A stretch of DNA of 64,000 nt, from assembly GCF_023101205.1 (NCBI RefSeq), contig NZ_CP078078.1, positions 992,001-1,056,000 on the forward strand, read 5' to 3'. The stretch's first letter is position 1. Every line of letters starts with the position of its first letter. Below, piece after piece: positions 57,436-64,000 of this stretch. The position numbers were made by a program, and so were the translations under genes. The stretch is from Microbacterium aurugineum (lineage in GTDB: Bacteria; Actinomycetota; Actinomycetes; Actinomycetales; Microbacteriaceae). The notes under the pieces are model-generated. The model was not told where the DNA came from and searched no databases. It saw only the letters and a program-made list of their open reading frames with translations.

Positions 57436-58866
57436 ATGACTGGGAACAACCTCGCCATCATCGTCCTGGCCGCGGGCCAGGGCACCCGAATGAAGTCGCG
57501 CCTCCCGAAGGTGCTGCATCCGATCAGCGGACGCCCGCTCGTCGGGCACGTGCTCACCACCGCCGGACGGCTGCAGGCCGCGCACGTCGAGGTCGTCGTG
57601 CGGCACGAGCGCGACCAGGTCGTCGCCGCCCTGACCGAGGACTACCCCGGTGTGGTGTTCGTCGACCAGGACGACATCCCCGGCACCGGACGCGCTGTGC
57701 AGGTGGCCGTCGACGCTCTCCCCGCCGACTTCGACGGCGATGTGCTCGTCCTCTCCGGCGACTGCCCGCTGGCGGATGCAGAGACGCTCTCCGCCTTCCT
57801 GGCGGAGCACCGTGCCTCCGGTGCGCCGGCCACGCTGATGACCGCACTGGTCGACGACCCGACCGGCTACGGCCGCGTCGTGCGCGATGCCGACGGGGGA
57901 GTCGACCGCATCGTGGAGCAGAAGGACGCGAACGCCGAAGAGGCCGCCGTCCGCGAGATCAACGCCGGGATGTACGTGTTCCGCGCTGCGACGCTGCGGG
58001 ACTACCTCCCTCGGGTCGGCGTCGACAACGCCCAGGGCGAGATGTACCTGACCGATGTCCCCGGACTGCTCCGCCGCGACGGCGATCGGGTGGCGGCCTC
58101 AGTCGTCTCCGACATCTCCGTCACCTTCGGCGTCAACGATCGCGCCCAGCTCGCCGAGGTCGGCCGTCTGCTCAATCAGCGCATCGTGCGCCGCTGGCAG
58201 CTCGAAGGCGTCACCGTGATCGACCCGGCCACGACCTGGATCGATGACGATGCGACGCTCTCGCCCGACGTCACGATCCTCCCCAACACCCAGATCCTGC
58301 GGGCTACGGCGATCGCCTCCGGCGCGGTCATCGGTCCAGACACGACTCTGGTCGACTGCGAGGTCGGCGAGGATGCGGTCGTCCGCCGCACGGACGCCAC
58401 GCTCGCGGTGATCGGCGCCGAAGCGACGGTGGGCCCGTTCTCCTTCCTCCGCCCCGGCACGGTCCTGGGCGCCAAGGGCAAGATCGGCGCGTACGTCGAG
58501 ACCAAGAACGCCGAGATCGGCGAAGGCAGCAAGGTGCCCCATCTCTCCTACGTGGGCGACGCCACGATCGGACGCGGCGTGAACCTCGGCGCGAGCACGA
58601 TCACCGCCAACTACGACGACGTCAACAAGCACCGGACCGAGATCGGCGACGAGGTGCACACCGGGTCGCACACGGTGCTCGTGGCGCCCGTTAGGCTGGG
58701 AGCCGGTGCGAAGACCGGTGCAGGCGCCGTCGTCCGCAAGGACGTCCCCGCCGGCGCGCTGGCCATGAGCGTCGCCCCCCAGCGCAACATCGAGGGCTGG
58801 GTCGAGAAGAACAGAGCAGGCACGGGCGCGGCGGATGCTGCGTCCCGCGAGAATTCAGCGGAATAG
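57436..58866 (+). CDS. glmU: Bifunctional UDP-N-acetylglucosamine pyrophosphorylase/glucosamine-1-phosphate N-acetyltransferase
   Basis: A 476-aa bifunctional enzyme making UDP-GlcNAc for peptidoglycan. The N-terminal uridyltransferase has VLAAGQGTRMKSRLPKVL and NAGMYVF; the C-terminal left-handed beta-helix acetyltransferase has hexapeptide repeats and KNAEIGEGSKVPHLSYVGD. ATG 57436 is the natural start by protein alignment memory. It leaves only one base after the tRNA-Gln end and no ribosome-binding site outside the tRNA, so translation may depend on the processed 5' end. It is followed 6 nt later by prs. Confidence 0.96.
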   Translation: MTGNNLAIIVLAAGQGTRMKSRLPKVLHPISGRPLVGHVLTTAGRLQAAHVEVVVRHERDQVVAALTEDYPGVVFVDQDDIPGTGRAVQVAVDALPADFDGDVLVLSGDCPLADAETLSAFLAEHRASGAPATLMTALVDDPTGYGRVVRDADGGVDRIVEQKDANAEEAAVREINAGMYVFRAATLRDYLPRVGVDNAQGEMYLTDVPGLLRRDGDRVAASVVSDISVTFGVNDRAQLAEVGRLLNQRIVRRWQLEGVTVIDPATTWIDDDATLSPDVTILPNTQILRATAIASGAVIGPDTTLVDCEVGEDAVVRRTDATLAVIGAEATVGPFSFLRPGTVLGAKGKIGAYVETKNAEIGEGSKVPHLSYVGDATIGRGVNLGASTITANYDDVNKHRTEIGDEVHTGSHTVLVAPVRLGAGAKTGAGAVVRKDVPAGALAMSVAPQRNIEGWVEKNRAGTGAADAASRENSAE

Positions 58867-58872
58867 GCGGAC

Positions 58873-59907
58873 ATGGCGCGCAAGAAGAAGACGGTCGATC
58901 TGGATCGCGACAACGGCGTGGCACCGGGGATCATCGCCAAGACCAAGAAGCGGCTCGTCGTCGCCGGTGGCCGCTCGCACCCCGAGCTCACCGCAGCCGT
59001 CGCCGAGGCGCTCGGCACCGAGATCGCGCCGGTCGAGCACCGCACGTTCGCATCGGGTGAGATCTACGCCCGCTTCGAGGTGTCGATCCGTGGAGTGGAT
59101 CTCTTCCTCATCCAGACGTTCGGCGAGCCGGTCAACGAGTGGCTCATGGAGACGCTGATCATGATCGACGCGGCCAAGCGCGCGTCGGCCAAGCGCATCA
59201 CCGTCGTCGCCCCCTACTATCCGTACTCGCGTCAGGACAAGAAGGGTCGCGGCCGTGAGCCGATCAGCGCCCGACTCGTCGCCGACCTGCTGAAGACCGC
59301 GGGCGCCGACCGTGTCATGAGCGTCGACCTGCACGCGGCGCAGATCCAGGGCTTCTTCGACGGTCCCGTCGACCACCTGTTCGCCAAGCCCGTGCTCCTC
59401 GACTACTTCGAGCGCACGCTGTCGCCGGCGGACCGTGAGATCCTCACCGTCGTCTCCCCGGACATGGGGCGTGTGCGCGTGGCAGACACCTGGTCCGACA
59501 GTCTCGGTGCCCCGCTCGCGATCATCCACAAGCGTCGTGATCCCAAGGTCGCCAACCAGGTCTCGGTGCATGAGATCGTCGGTGCCGTCGAGGGGCGCAC
59601 GTGCCTCCTGGTCGACGACATGATCGACACCGGCGGCACGATCGTCAAGGCCGCACAGGCGCTCAAGGCGAACGGCGCTCACCGCGTCATCGTCGCTGCG
59701 ACCCACGCGATCTTCAGCGACCCGGCATCCGAGCGCTTGCAGGACTCGTCCATCGACGAGGTCGTGATCACCGACACGATCCCGCTCACGGAGTCGCGCC
59801 GGTGGGAGAAGCTGACGATCCTCCCGATCGCGCCGCTGCTCGCCCGCGCGATCCACGAGGTCTTCGAAGACGGCTCGGTGACGAGCATGTTCGGCGGCGA
59901 CGCGTAA
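58873..59907 (+). CDS. prs: Ribose-phosphate pyrophosphokinase
   Basis: A 344-aa PRPP synthetase. Motifs include the ATP loop PYYPYSRQDKKGRGREPISA, SVDLHAAQIQGFFD and the PRPP loop LLVDDMIDTGGT. A Lys-rich N-terminal extension of about 25 residues (MARKKKTVD...) precedes the usual start of the fold (KRLVVAGGRSHP). It supplies PRPP for purine, pyrimidine, His and Trp synthesis. It lies 6 nt after glmU and is part of that operon. Confidence 0.97.
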   Translation: MARKKKTVDLDRDNGVAPGIIAKTKKRLVVAGGRSHPELTAAVAEALGTEIAPVEHRTFASGEIYARFEVSIRGVDLFLIQTFGEPVNEWLMETLIMIDAAKRASAKRITVVAPYYPYSRQDKKGRGREPISARLVADLLKTAGADRVMSVDLHAAQIQGFFDGPVDHLFAKPVLLDYFERTLSPADREILTVVSPDMGRVRVADTWSDSLGAPLAIIHKRRDPKVANQVSVHEIVGAVEGRTCLLVDDMIDTGGTIVKAAQALKANGAHRVIVAATHAIFSDPASERLQDSSIDEVVITDTIPLTESRRWEKLTILPIAPLLARAIHEVFEDGSVTSMFGGDA

Positions 59908-60003
59908 CGCATCGTCGTGGCACAGCCCGCGCATAGCCACGGTGCTTACGGTCGAAGAGCCGACCACCGGAGTCGACCGACGCCGAGCCGGGAGGACCAC
60001 ACC

Positions 60004-60474
60004 ATGATCCGCACGACCGTACCGACCTCTGTCCGCAAGGGATCCGCGATCCTCGGGATCGCGGGGCTCTTCGTCCTCGCCGGATGCTCCGGCACTGCCG
60101 ACGCCGAGCCGCCGGCAGACGGTGGGGCGACGGCCGACACCGGTTCGTCGTCGTCCTCCGGCGGCGATTCCACGGGGGACTACGCCGATGGCACCTACAC
60201 GGCCGACGGTTCGTACCAGACGCCCGAGACGGTCGAGCAGATCTCCGTCACCCTGACCCTCGCGGACGGCGTCGTGACGGACGTCGAGGTCACGGGTGAC
60301 CCGAAGGCGCCTGAGACCGAGCAGTACCAGGGCCAGTTCATCGCCGGAATCGCGGACGAGGTCGAGGGCGTCGCGCTCGACGAGTTGAACGTGAGTCGCG
60401 TCGCCGGTTCCTCGCTCACCAGTGGCGGGTTCAACGAGGCCGTCGCGTCGATCAAGGAGCAGGCGGCCGCCTAG
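60004..60474 (+). CDS. FMN-binding-domain lipoprotein
   Basis: A 156-aa lipoprotein (lipobox VLAGC, Cys28). A Ser/Gly/Asp-rich linker (about 30-60) leads to an FMN-binding-like domain: YADGTYTADGSYQTPETVEQISVTL and a C-terminal motif VAGSSLTSGGFNEAV. That motif (residues 133-143) matches the covalent flavinylation site of NqrC/RnfG-type domains, with Ser137 at the acceptor position usually held by Thr. ATG 60004 follows GGGAGG. It lies directly before apbE, the enzyme family that attaches FMN, and so is probably its substrate and an extracytoplasmic electron carrier. Confidence 0.87.
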   Translation: MIRTTVPTSVRKGSAILGIAGLFVLAGCSGTADAEPPADGGATADTGSSSSSGGDSTGDYADGTYTADGSYQTPETVEQISVTLTLADGVVTDVEVTGDPKAPETEQYQGQFIAGIADEVEGVALDELNVSRVAGSSLTSGGFNEAVASIKEQAAA

Positions 60475-60487
60475 GCGCCTGACGCCC

Positions 60488-61369
60488 ATGGCGACCTGGC
60501 GCTTCGAGGCGATCGGAACGCACTGGGAGATCGAGACCGGCGATCCGCTCCCGGACGCCGAGCGCGTCGAGGTCTCGGCCGTGATCGCACGATTCGACCG
60601 CGAGTGGTCCCGCTTCCGTGATGACTCGGAGGTCATGCGGCTGGGGCGCGAGGGGGGAACGCTCGTCTCGGCCGATGCCGGTCCGATGCTCGAGGCGTAC
60701 GGGCAGCTCTCCCGGGCGACCGGGGGAGCGGTGAACCCGCTCGTGGCCGACAGCCTCAGCGCGCTCGGGTACGATGCCGGGTATTCGCTCGTGGCCGGCG
60801 ATCCGGTGCGCGCTCCGGGTGACTGGCAGCGACACGTGACCTGGACGCCGGGCGCGGCCACCGCATCCGTCCCCGCCCTCCTCGACGTCGGGGCACTCGG
60901 CAAGGGGCGCCTGGTCGATCTCGTGATGGGCACCCTGTCGACCGTGCCCGGCGATGTGGTGGTCGACGCCGGCGGCGACATCCGGGTCCGCGGTGCGGGG
61001 GTGCGGATCGGTCTGGAGCATCCCTACGACGCACGGAAGGCGATCGGGGTCGTCGAGGTGAAGGACCAGGCGCTGTGTGCCTCGGCCGTGAACCGGCGGG
61101 CGTGGGGGAGCGGGCTGCACCATGTCCTCGATGCCCGGACGGGCCTCCCGGTGCGCACCTGGGCGGCGACCTGGGCGCTGGCTGCGGACGCGATGACGGC
61201 GGATGCGGTCGCCACCGCGCTCTTCTTCGACGGCGGCCCCGAACTCGCCGCGGGCTGGGGTGTGGAATGGGTCCGCATGAGCACCGACGGCTCGGTGCAG
61301 CGCTCACCCGGATGCCCGGCGGAGCTGTTCCTCGTCACCGCGAAGAAGCGCCCTGCAGCGACGAATTAG
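60488..61369 (+). CDS. apbE: FAD:protein FMN transferase (ApbE family)
   Basis: A 293-aa flavin transferase that moves FMN from FAD to a Thr/Ser of target proteins, with Mg2+. Motifs are DVGALGKGRLVD, VVDAGGDIRV, WGSGLHHVLDARTG and ADAMTADAVATAL. It begins directly in the catalytic core (MATWRFEAIGTHWEI) with no signal peptide, unlike most exported ApbE lipoproteins. It starts 14 nt after the FMN-lipoprotein gene and ends 7 nt before the NqrB/RnfD-FNR fusion, all in one operon. Confidence 0.93.
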   Translation: MATWRFEAIGTHWEIETGDPLPDAERVEVSAVIARFDREWSRFRDDSEVMRLGREGGTLVSADAGPMLEAYGQLSRATGGAVNPLVADSLSALGYDAGYSLVAGDPVRAPGDWQRHVTWTPGAATASVPALLDVGALGKGRLVDLVMGTLSTVPGDVVVDAGGDIRVRGAGVRIGLEHPYDARKAIGVVEVKDQALCASAVNRRAWGSGLHHVLDARTGLPVRTWAATWALAADAMTADAVATALFFDGGPELAAGWGVEWVRMSTDGSVQRSPGCPAELFLVTAKKRPAATN

Positions 61370-61375
61370 GGAAGA

Positions 61376-62959
61376 GTGGACACCGTGATCACGTCATTCG
61401 CCGCCGCACGCCAACGGGTCCTCGCGGTGCTGGGTTCCCTGTCGATGTACCGCCTCGTGCTCTTCGCGCTCATCGCGCTCGCGGTCACGGCCTTCGTGCT
61501 GTCGCTGCTCGGGGTCATCGTCTCACCGACACCGGGGGAGATGGTGGCGTCCTTCCTGGTGCTGGCGGTCGTCATCTCCGCGGTCGACGCCGTGGCTCAG
61601 CGCATCCTCCACCTCCCGTGGCGTATCGAATCGTCGCTCGTCACCGCCCTGATCCTGCTGTTCGTGCTCCGCCCCGGCCTCGCCCCCGGCGCTCTACTGG
61701 GGCTCGCCCTCGCCGGAGCCGTCGCGAGCGTGTCGAAGTACCTGATCGCGTGGCGCGGCCGACACATCTTCAACCCCGCTGCGTTCGGTGCGGCCGTGGT
61801 CTCGATCCTGGGAGCCTTCGGAGCCTTCGAGTGGTTGGGCACCTCCTCGTCGTGGTGGGTGGGGACGCCGGTGCTGACCATCCCCGTGGCGGTGCTGGGC
61901 CTCGCGGTGCTGTGGCGCACCGAGAAGGTGCGTGTGGTGCTGGTCTTCCTGTTCGTCGCGGTGGCGACCTCGGTGGTGCGCCAGGCGGTGCAGGCCACGC
62001 AGTTCGACATCGGATTCGAACTGTCGACCGCACTGCAGTTCGCCGTGCTGCAGTCGCCCTTCCTGTTCCTCGGAGCTTTCATGCTCTCCGAGCCGCTGAC
62101 CCTCCCGCCTCGGCGTCGCCAGCAGCTCGTCGTGGCCGTCGTCGTGGGAGTGCTCGCCGGCTGGCCGATCTCGGTGGCTGGTCTCTTCACCCTCGGGCAG
62201 GAGCGCGCGCTGCTCATCGGCAACCTCGTGGCCTTCGTCTTCGCCCTCCGCGGTTCGGTGCGGCTGGTGCTCGAGCGTCGTGCGTTCGTCACCCCGACCG
62301 CTCAGGAGCTCACCTTCCGGGCGAAGGGGCGGGTGCGTTTCCTCCCCGGCCAGTATCTCGAGCTCGACGTTCCGCACCGCCGTCCCGATGCCCGTGGAAC
62401 CCGGCGGGAGTTCAGCATCGTGTCCGCCCCGGCTGATCTGCCGACGCTGCGCATCGCGTACAAGAACGGTGACCAGAAGCATCCCTCGAGCTACAAGCGC
62501 GCCTTGGCCGAGGCAGAGCCCGGAGCGACTTTCGCGGTCACCGGCACCTGGGGCGACTTCATCCTGCCGCGCGGAGACAGTCCGGTGCTGATGGTGGCGG
62601 CGGGCATCGGGGTGACGCCGTTCGTGTCGCAGTTGCGTCAGCTGCGGGCCACGGGGCAGCAGCGCGATGTGGTGCTCGTCTACGTGGCGTCCCAGGCCTC
62701 CGAGCTCGCGTTCCGCGACGAGCTCGGCGCGACCGGCGTGCGCACGGTCGTGTTCACCCGCGACGAGCCCACGGATCTGCCCGCGCATTGGGCCTGGGCG
62801 CAGGGAGCGCGCCTGGATGCGGAGATCCTGGAGCGCACGGTCGCCGACCTCGGCACGCGCCACGCCTTCATCTCGGGCCCGCCGCGGCTGATCGCCGACC
62901 TCGCCCCCGCGTTGCAGAAGGCTCGCAGCCTCACGACCGACGCCTTCGCGGGCTACTGA
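61376..62959 (+). CDS. NqrB/RnfD-like membrane domain fused to ferredoxin-NADP-reductase-like module
   Basis: A 527-aa fusion. Residues 1-about 290 contain about nine hydrophobic helices with the NqrB/RnfD family motif RHIFNPAAFG (about 128-138). Residues about 300-527 form an FNR-type flavoprotein: RREFSIVSAP (FAD, about 342), GIGVTPFVSQL (nucleotide, about 409) and FISGPP near the C-terminus. It would take electrons from NAD(P)H in the cytoplasm and pass them across the membrane, plausibly to the flavinylated lipoprotein of 60004-60474. GTG 61376 has AGGGAAGA upstream; GTG 61385 is an alternative. Confidence 0.88.
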   Translation: MDTVITSFAAARQRVLAVLGSLSMYRLVLFALIALAVTAFVLSLLGVIVSPTPGEMVASFLVLAVVISAVDAVAQRILHLPWRIESSLVTALILLFVLRPGLAPGALLGLALAGAVASVSKYLIAWRGRHIFNPAAFGAAVVSILGAFGAFEWLGTSSSWWVGTPVLTIPVAVLGLAVLWRTEKVRVVLVFLFVAVATSVVRQAVQATQFDIGFELSTALQFAVLQSPFLFLGAFMLSEPLTLPPRRRQQLVVAVVVGVLAGWPISVAGLFTLGQERALLIGNLVAFVFALRGSVRLVLERRAFVTPTAQELTFRAKGRVRFLPGQYLELDVPHRRPDARGTRREFSIVSAPADLPTLRIAYKNGDQKHPSSYKRALAEAEPGATFAVTGTWGDFILPRGDSPVLMVAAGIGVTPFVSQLRQLRATGQQRDVVLVYVASQASELAFRDELGATGVRTVVFTRDEPTDLPAHWAWAQGARLDAEILERTVADLGTRHAFISGPPRLIADLAPALQKARSLTTDAFAGY

Positions 62960-63001
62960 CCCCCCGCCCCCGCCCCGGCCCGCCCCCCGCGTGTGGTGCA
63001 T

Positions 63002-63072
63002 CCGTCGGGAGTTTGAACGGATGTCGGGCGATCTCCCGGTTTGGACCCGACGTCCGTGAAACCTCCCGGCAG
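63002..63072. repeat. Intergenic palindromic element, copy 2
   Basis: Arms 63002-63028 and 63046-63072 form a long imperfect inverted repeat (left starts CCGTCGGGAGTTTG, right ends CACGGACGTCGGG when complemented) around a 17-nt loop. It shares GTCGGGAG, ATGTCGG and CCTCCCG words with the element at 36746-36814 in another intergenic gap. It could form a strong hairpin in RNA or single-stranded DNA. Confidence 0.65.
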
Positions 63073-63177
63073 GCGTGCGAGGCGTGTCTTCCTGCAGAAC
63101 GCGAACGTGGTCGCCGTGTGTCCACAATCGGGCATTCCGGGCGTCGGAGGCGACCGCAGCGAAGGCAGGATCGTCGA

Positions 63178-64000
63178 ATGCTCAGAGCCGCAGCAGTGAC
63201 CGCCCAGCACGGCGGAGTCGTCCGAGGAACCCTTCTTCAGCGCTACGGGATCACCCGTCGGATGCGGGCCGACGAGGTGCGGGCGGGCGCACTCGTGCGG
63301 GTGAGACCGGGCGTGTTCGCCGTGCCGACCGCTGACCTGAGTATGCAGGAGGCCGCGGCTCACGGCGGGGCGCTGACCTGCACGCACGCCCTGCGGTTGC
63401 ACGGCATCTGGGTGCTGTCCGCGGACGGTCCCCCGCACGTGTGGCTCGGAGGGAACGGGCGTGTTCATCACGCGGACTGCGAGTGCGTCGGGCACTACGA
63501 CGCCGGGCGGGCGGGAGTCGGCCTCGCACCGTTGGAGGAGGTGCTCATCCACGTGTACCGCTGCGCTGGCGATGAGGTGTTCTTCGCCGCGCTCGAGTCC
63601 GCGTTGACGCAGCGCAAGATCTCTTCCGCCGCGCGTCAACGCATCCGCCGCCGCCTGCCCGCTCGCGCCCACTGGCTCGTCGATCTGGCGCGGTCCGACG
63701 CCGACAGCGGCCTCGAGTCGCTCCTGAGGCTCCGACTGCATCTGAGCGGCATCACGCTGGAGTGCCAGGTGCGCATCCCCACCGTCGGCAAGGTCGACTT
63801 CGTCCTCGACGGCCTTCTGATCCTCGAGGCGGATGGGAAGGGCAATCATGAGGCCCCCGGGCACCGGCATCGGGATCTGGTGAGGGATGCTGCCGCCTCG
63901 GTCCTCGGCTACGAGACACTGCGGTTCGACTACGCGCAGATCGTGCACGCGTGGCCGACCGTCGAAGCAGCGGTGATCGCGGCCATCCTCCGTATCCGGG
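63178..64000 (+). CDS. AbiEi-like/DUF559 (Vsr-like nuclease fold) protein, 3' end missing
   Basis: From ATG 63178 the frame stays open to the right edge (274 codons). The N-terminal about 85 residues resemble the winged-helix/AbiEi antitoxin-type domain (AAAVTAQHGGVV...TRRMRADEVRAGALVRVRPGVFAV). The C-terminal part resembles DUF559, a Vsr-like restriction-nuclease fold: SGLESLLRLRL, VGKVDFVLDGLLILEADGKGNHE with the D...ExDGK acidic site. Such proteins are frequent in Microbacteriaceae and their role is not established. A palindromic element fills the upstream gap. Confidence 0.83.
   Translation, partial: MLRAAAVTAQHGGVVRGTLLQRYGITRRMRADEVRAGALVRVRPGVFAVPTADLSMQEAAAHGGALTCTHALRLHGIWVLSADGPPHVWLGGNGRVHHADCECVGHYDAGRAGVGLAPLEEVLIHVYRCAGDEVFFAALESALTQRKISSAARQRIRRRLPARAHWLVDLARSDADSGLESLLRLRLHLSGITLECQVRIPTVGKVDFVLDGLLILEADGKGNHEAPGHRHRDLVRDAAASVLGYETLRFDYAQIVHAWPTVEAAVIAAILRIR

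Overview
The window is GC-rich, densely packed chromosomal DNA from an actinobacterium. Gene content and order (metG-tatD, rsmA...ispE...ABC-F ATPase, tRNA-Gln-glmU-prs, DUF222/HNH protein, LPXTG surface protein) fit Microbacteriaceae, most likely Microbacterium; this is inference from content, not a database match. No rRNA, insertion sequence, prophage or CRISPR array is visible, and no stretch over 300 bases lacks a gene.

Layout. 1-9116: a sugar or cyclitol catabolic locus. A ROK regulator (cut by the left edge) diverges from a seven-gene operon: Gfo/Idh/MocA dehydrogenase, CUT2 ABC importer (ATPase, two permeases, lipoprotein receptor) and two TIM-barrel sugar epimerase/isomerase-like enzymes. 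9142-12129 (minus): an NYN-LOTUS protein, a second Gfo/Idh/MocA enzyme and a quinone oxidoreductase-like protein. 12242-20204: a gene for an about 2650-residue LPTTG-anchored surface protein with about 16 invasin-like repeats, broken by a +1 frameshift at an A4 run. 20391-32574: a membrane protein of unknown function, HrpA helicase, DUF418-like membrane protein, aldo/keto reductase, FMN reductase, DUF255 protein, a small protein, protein O-mannosyltransferase and RsmI. 32644-41065: sulfite-oxidase-like enzyme, MetG, TatD, MFS exporter, RsmA, aldo/keto reductase and IspE. 41184-46524: a LacI regulator and a ChvE-MmsA-MmsB monosaccharide importer with visible operators. 46620-52570: HNH/DUF222 protein, spermidine-synthase-like protein, ABC-F ATPase and a CPA1 antiporter. 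52675-55309: MetQ-MetN-MetI. 55296-57253 (minus): RluA-like synthase, MarR regulator and GNAT acetyltransferase. 57363-59907: tRNA-Gln, GlmU and Prs. 60004-62959: an FMN-lipoprotein, ApbE and NqrB/RnfD-FNR fusion that looks like a flavin-based trans-membrane electron-transfer module. 63178-end: an AbiEi-like/DUF559 protein cut by the right edge.

Genes working together. Two CUT2 importers with their own repressors (ROK, LacI) bring in different monosaccharide-like substrates. The first is tied to oxidation and isomerisation enzymes, the second to none nearby. The FMN-lipoprotein, ApbE and reductase genes should act as one redox unit. Housekeeping translation, cell-wall and nucleotide genes form the conserved backbone into which the sugar locus at 41-46.5 kb appears inserted.

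The most striking global signal is regulatory. At least 17 genes have a [T/G]ANNNT box ending exactly 6 nt before the start codon, which implies leaderless transcripts. GlmU starts one nucleotide after the mature tRNA-Gln end, so tRNA 3' processing itself may create a near-leaderless glmU mRNA.
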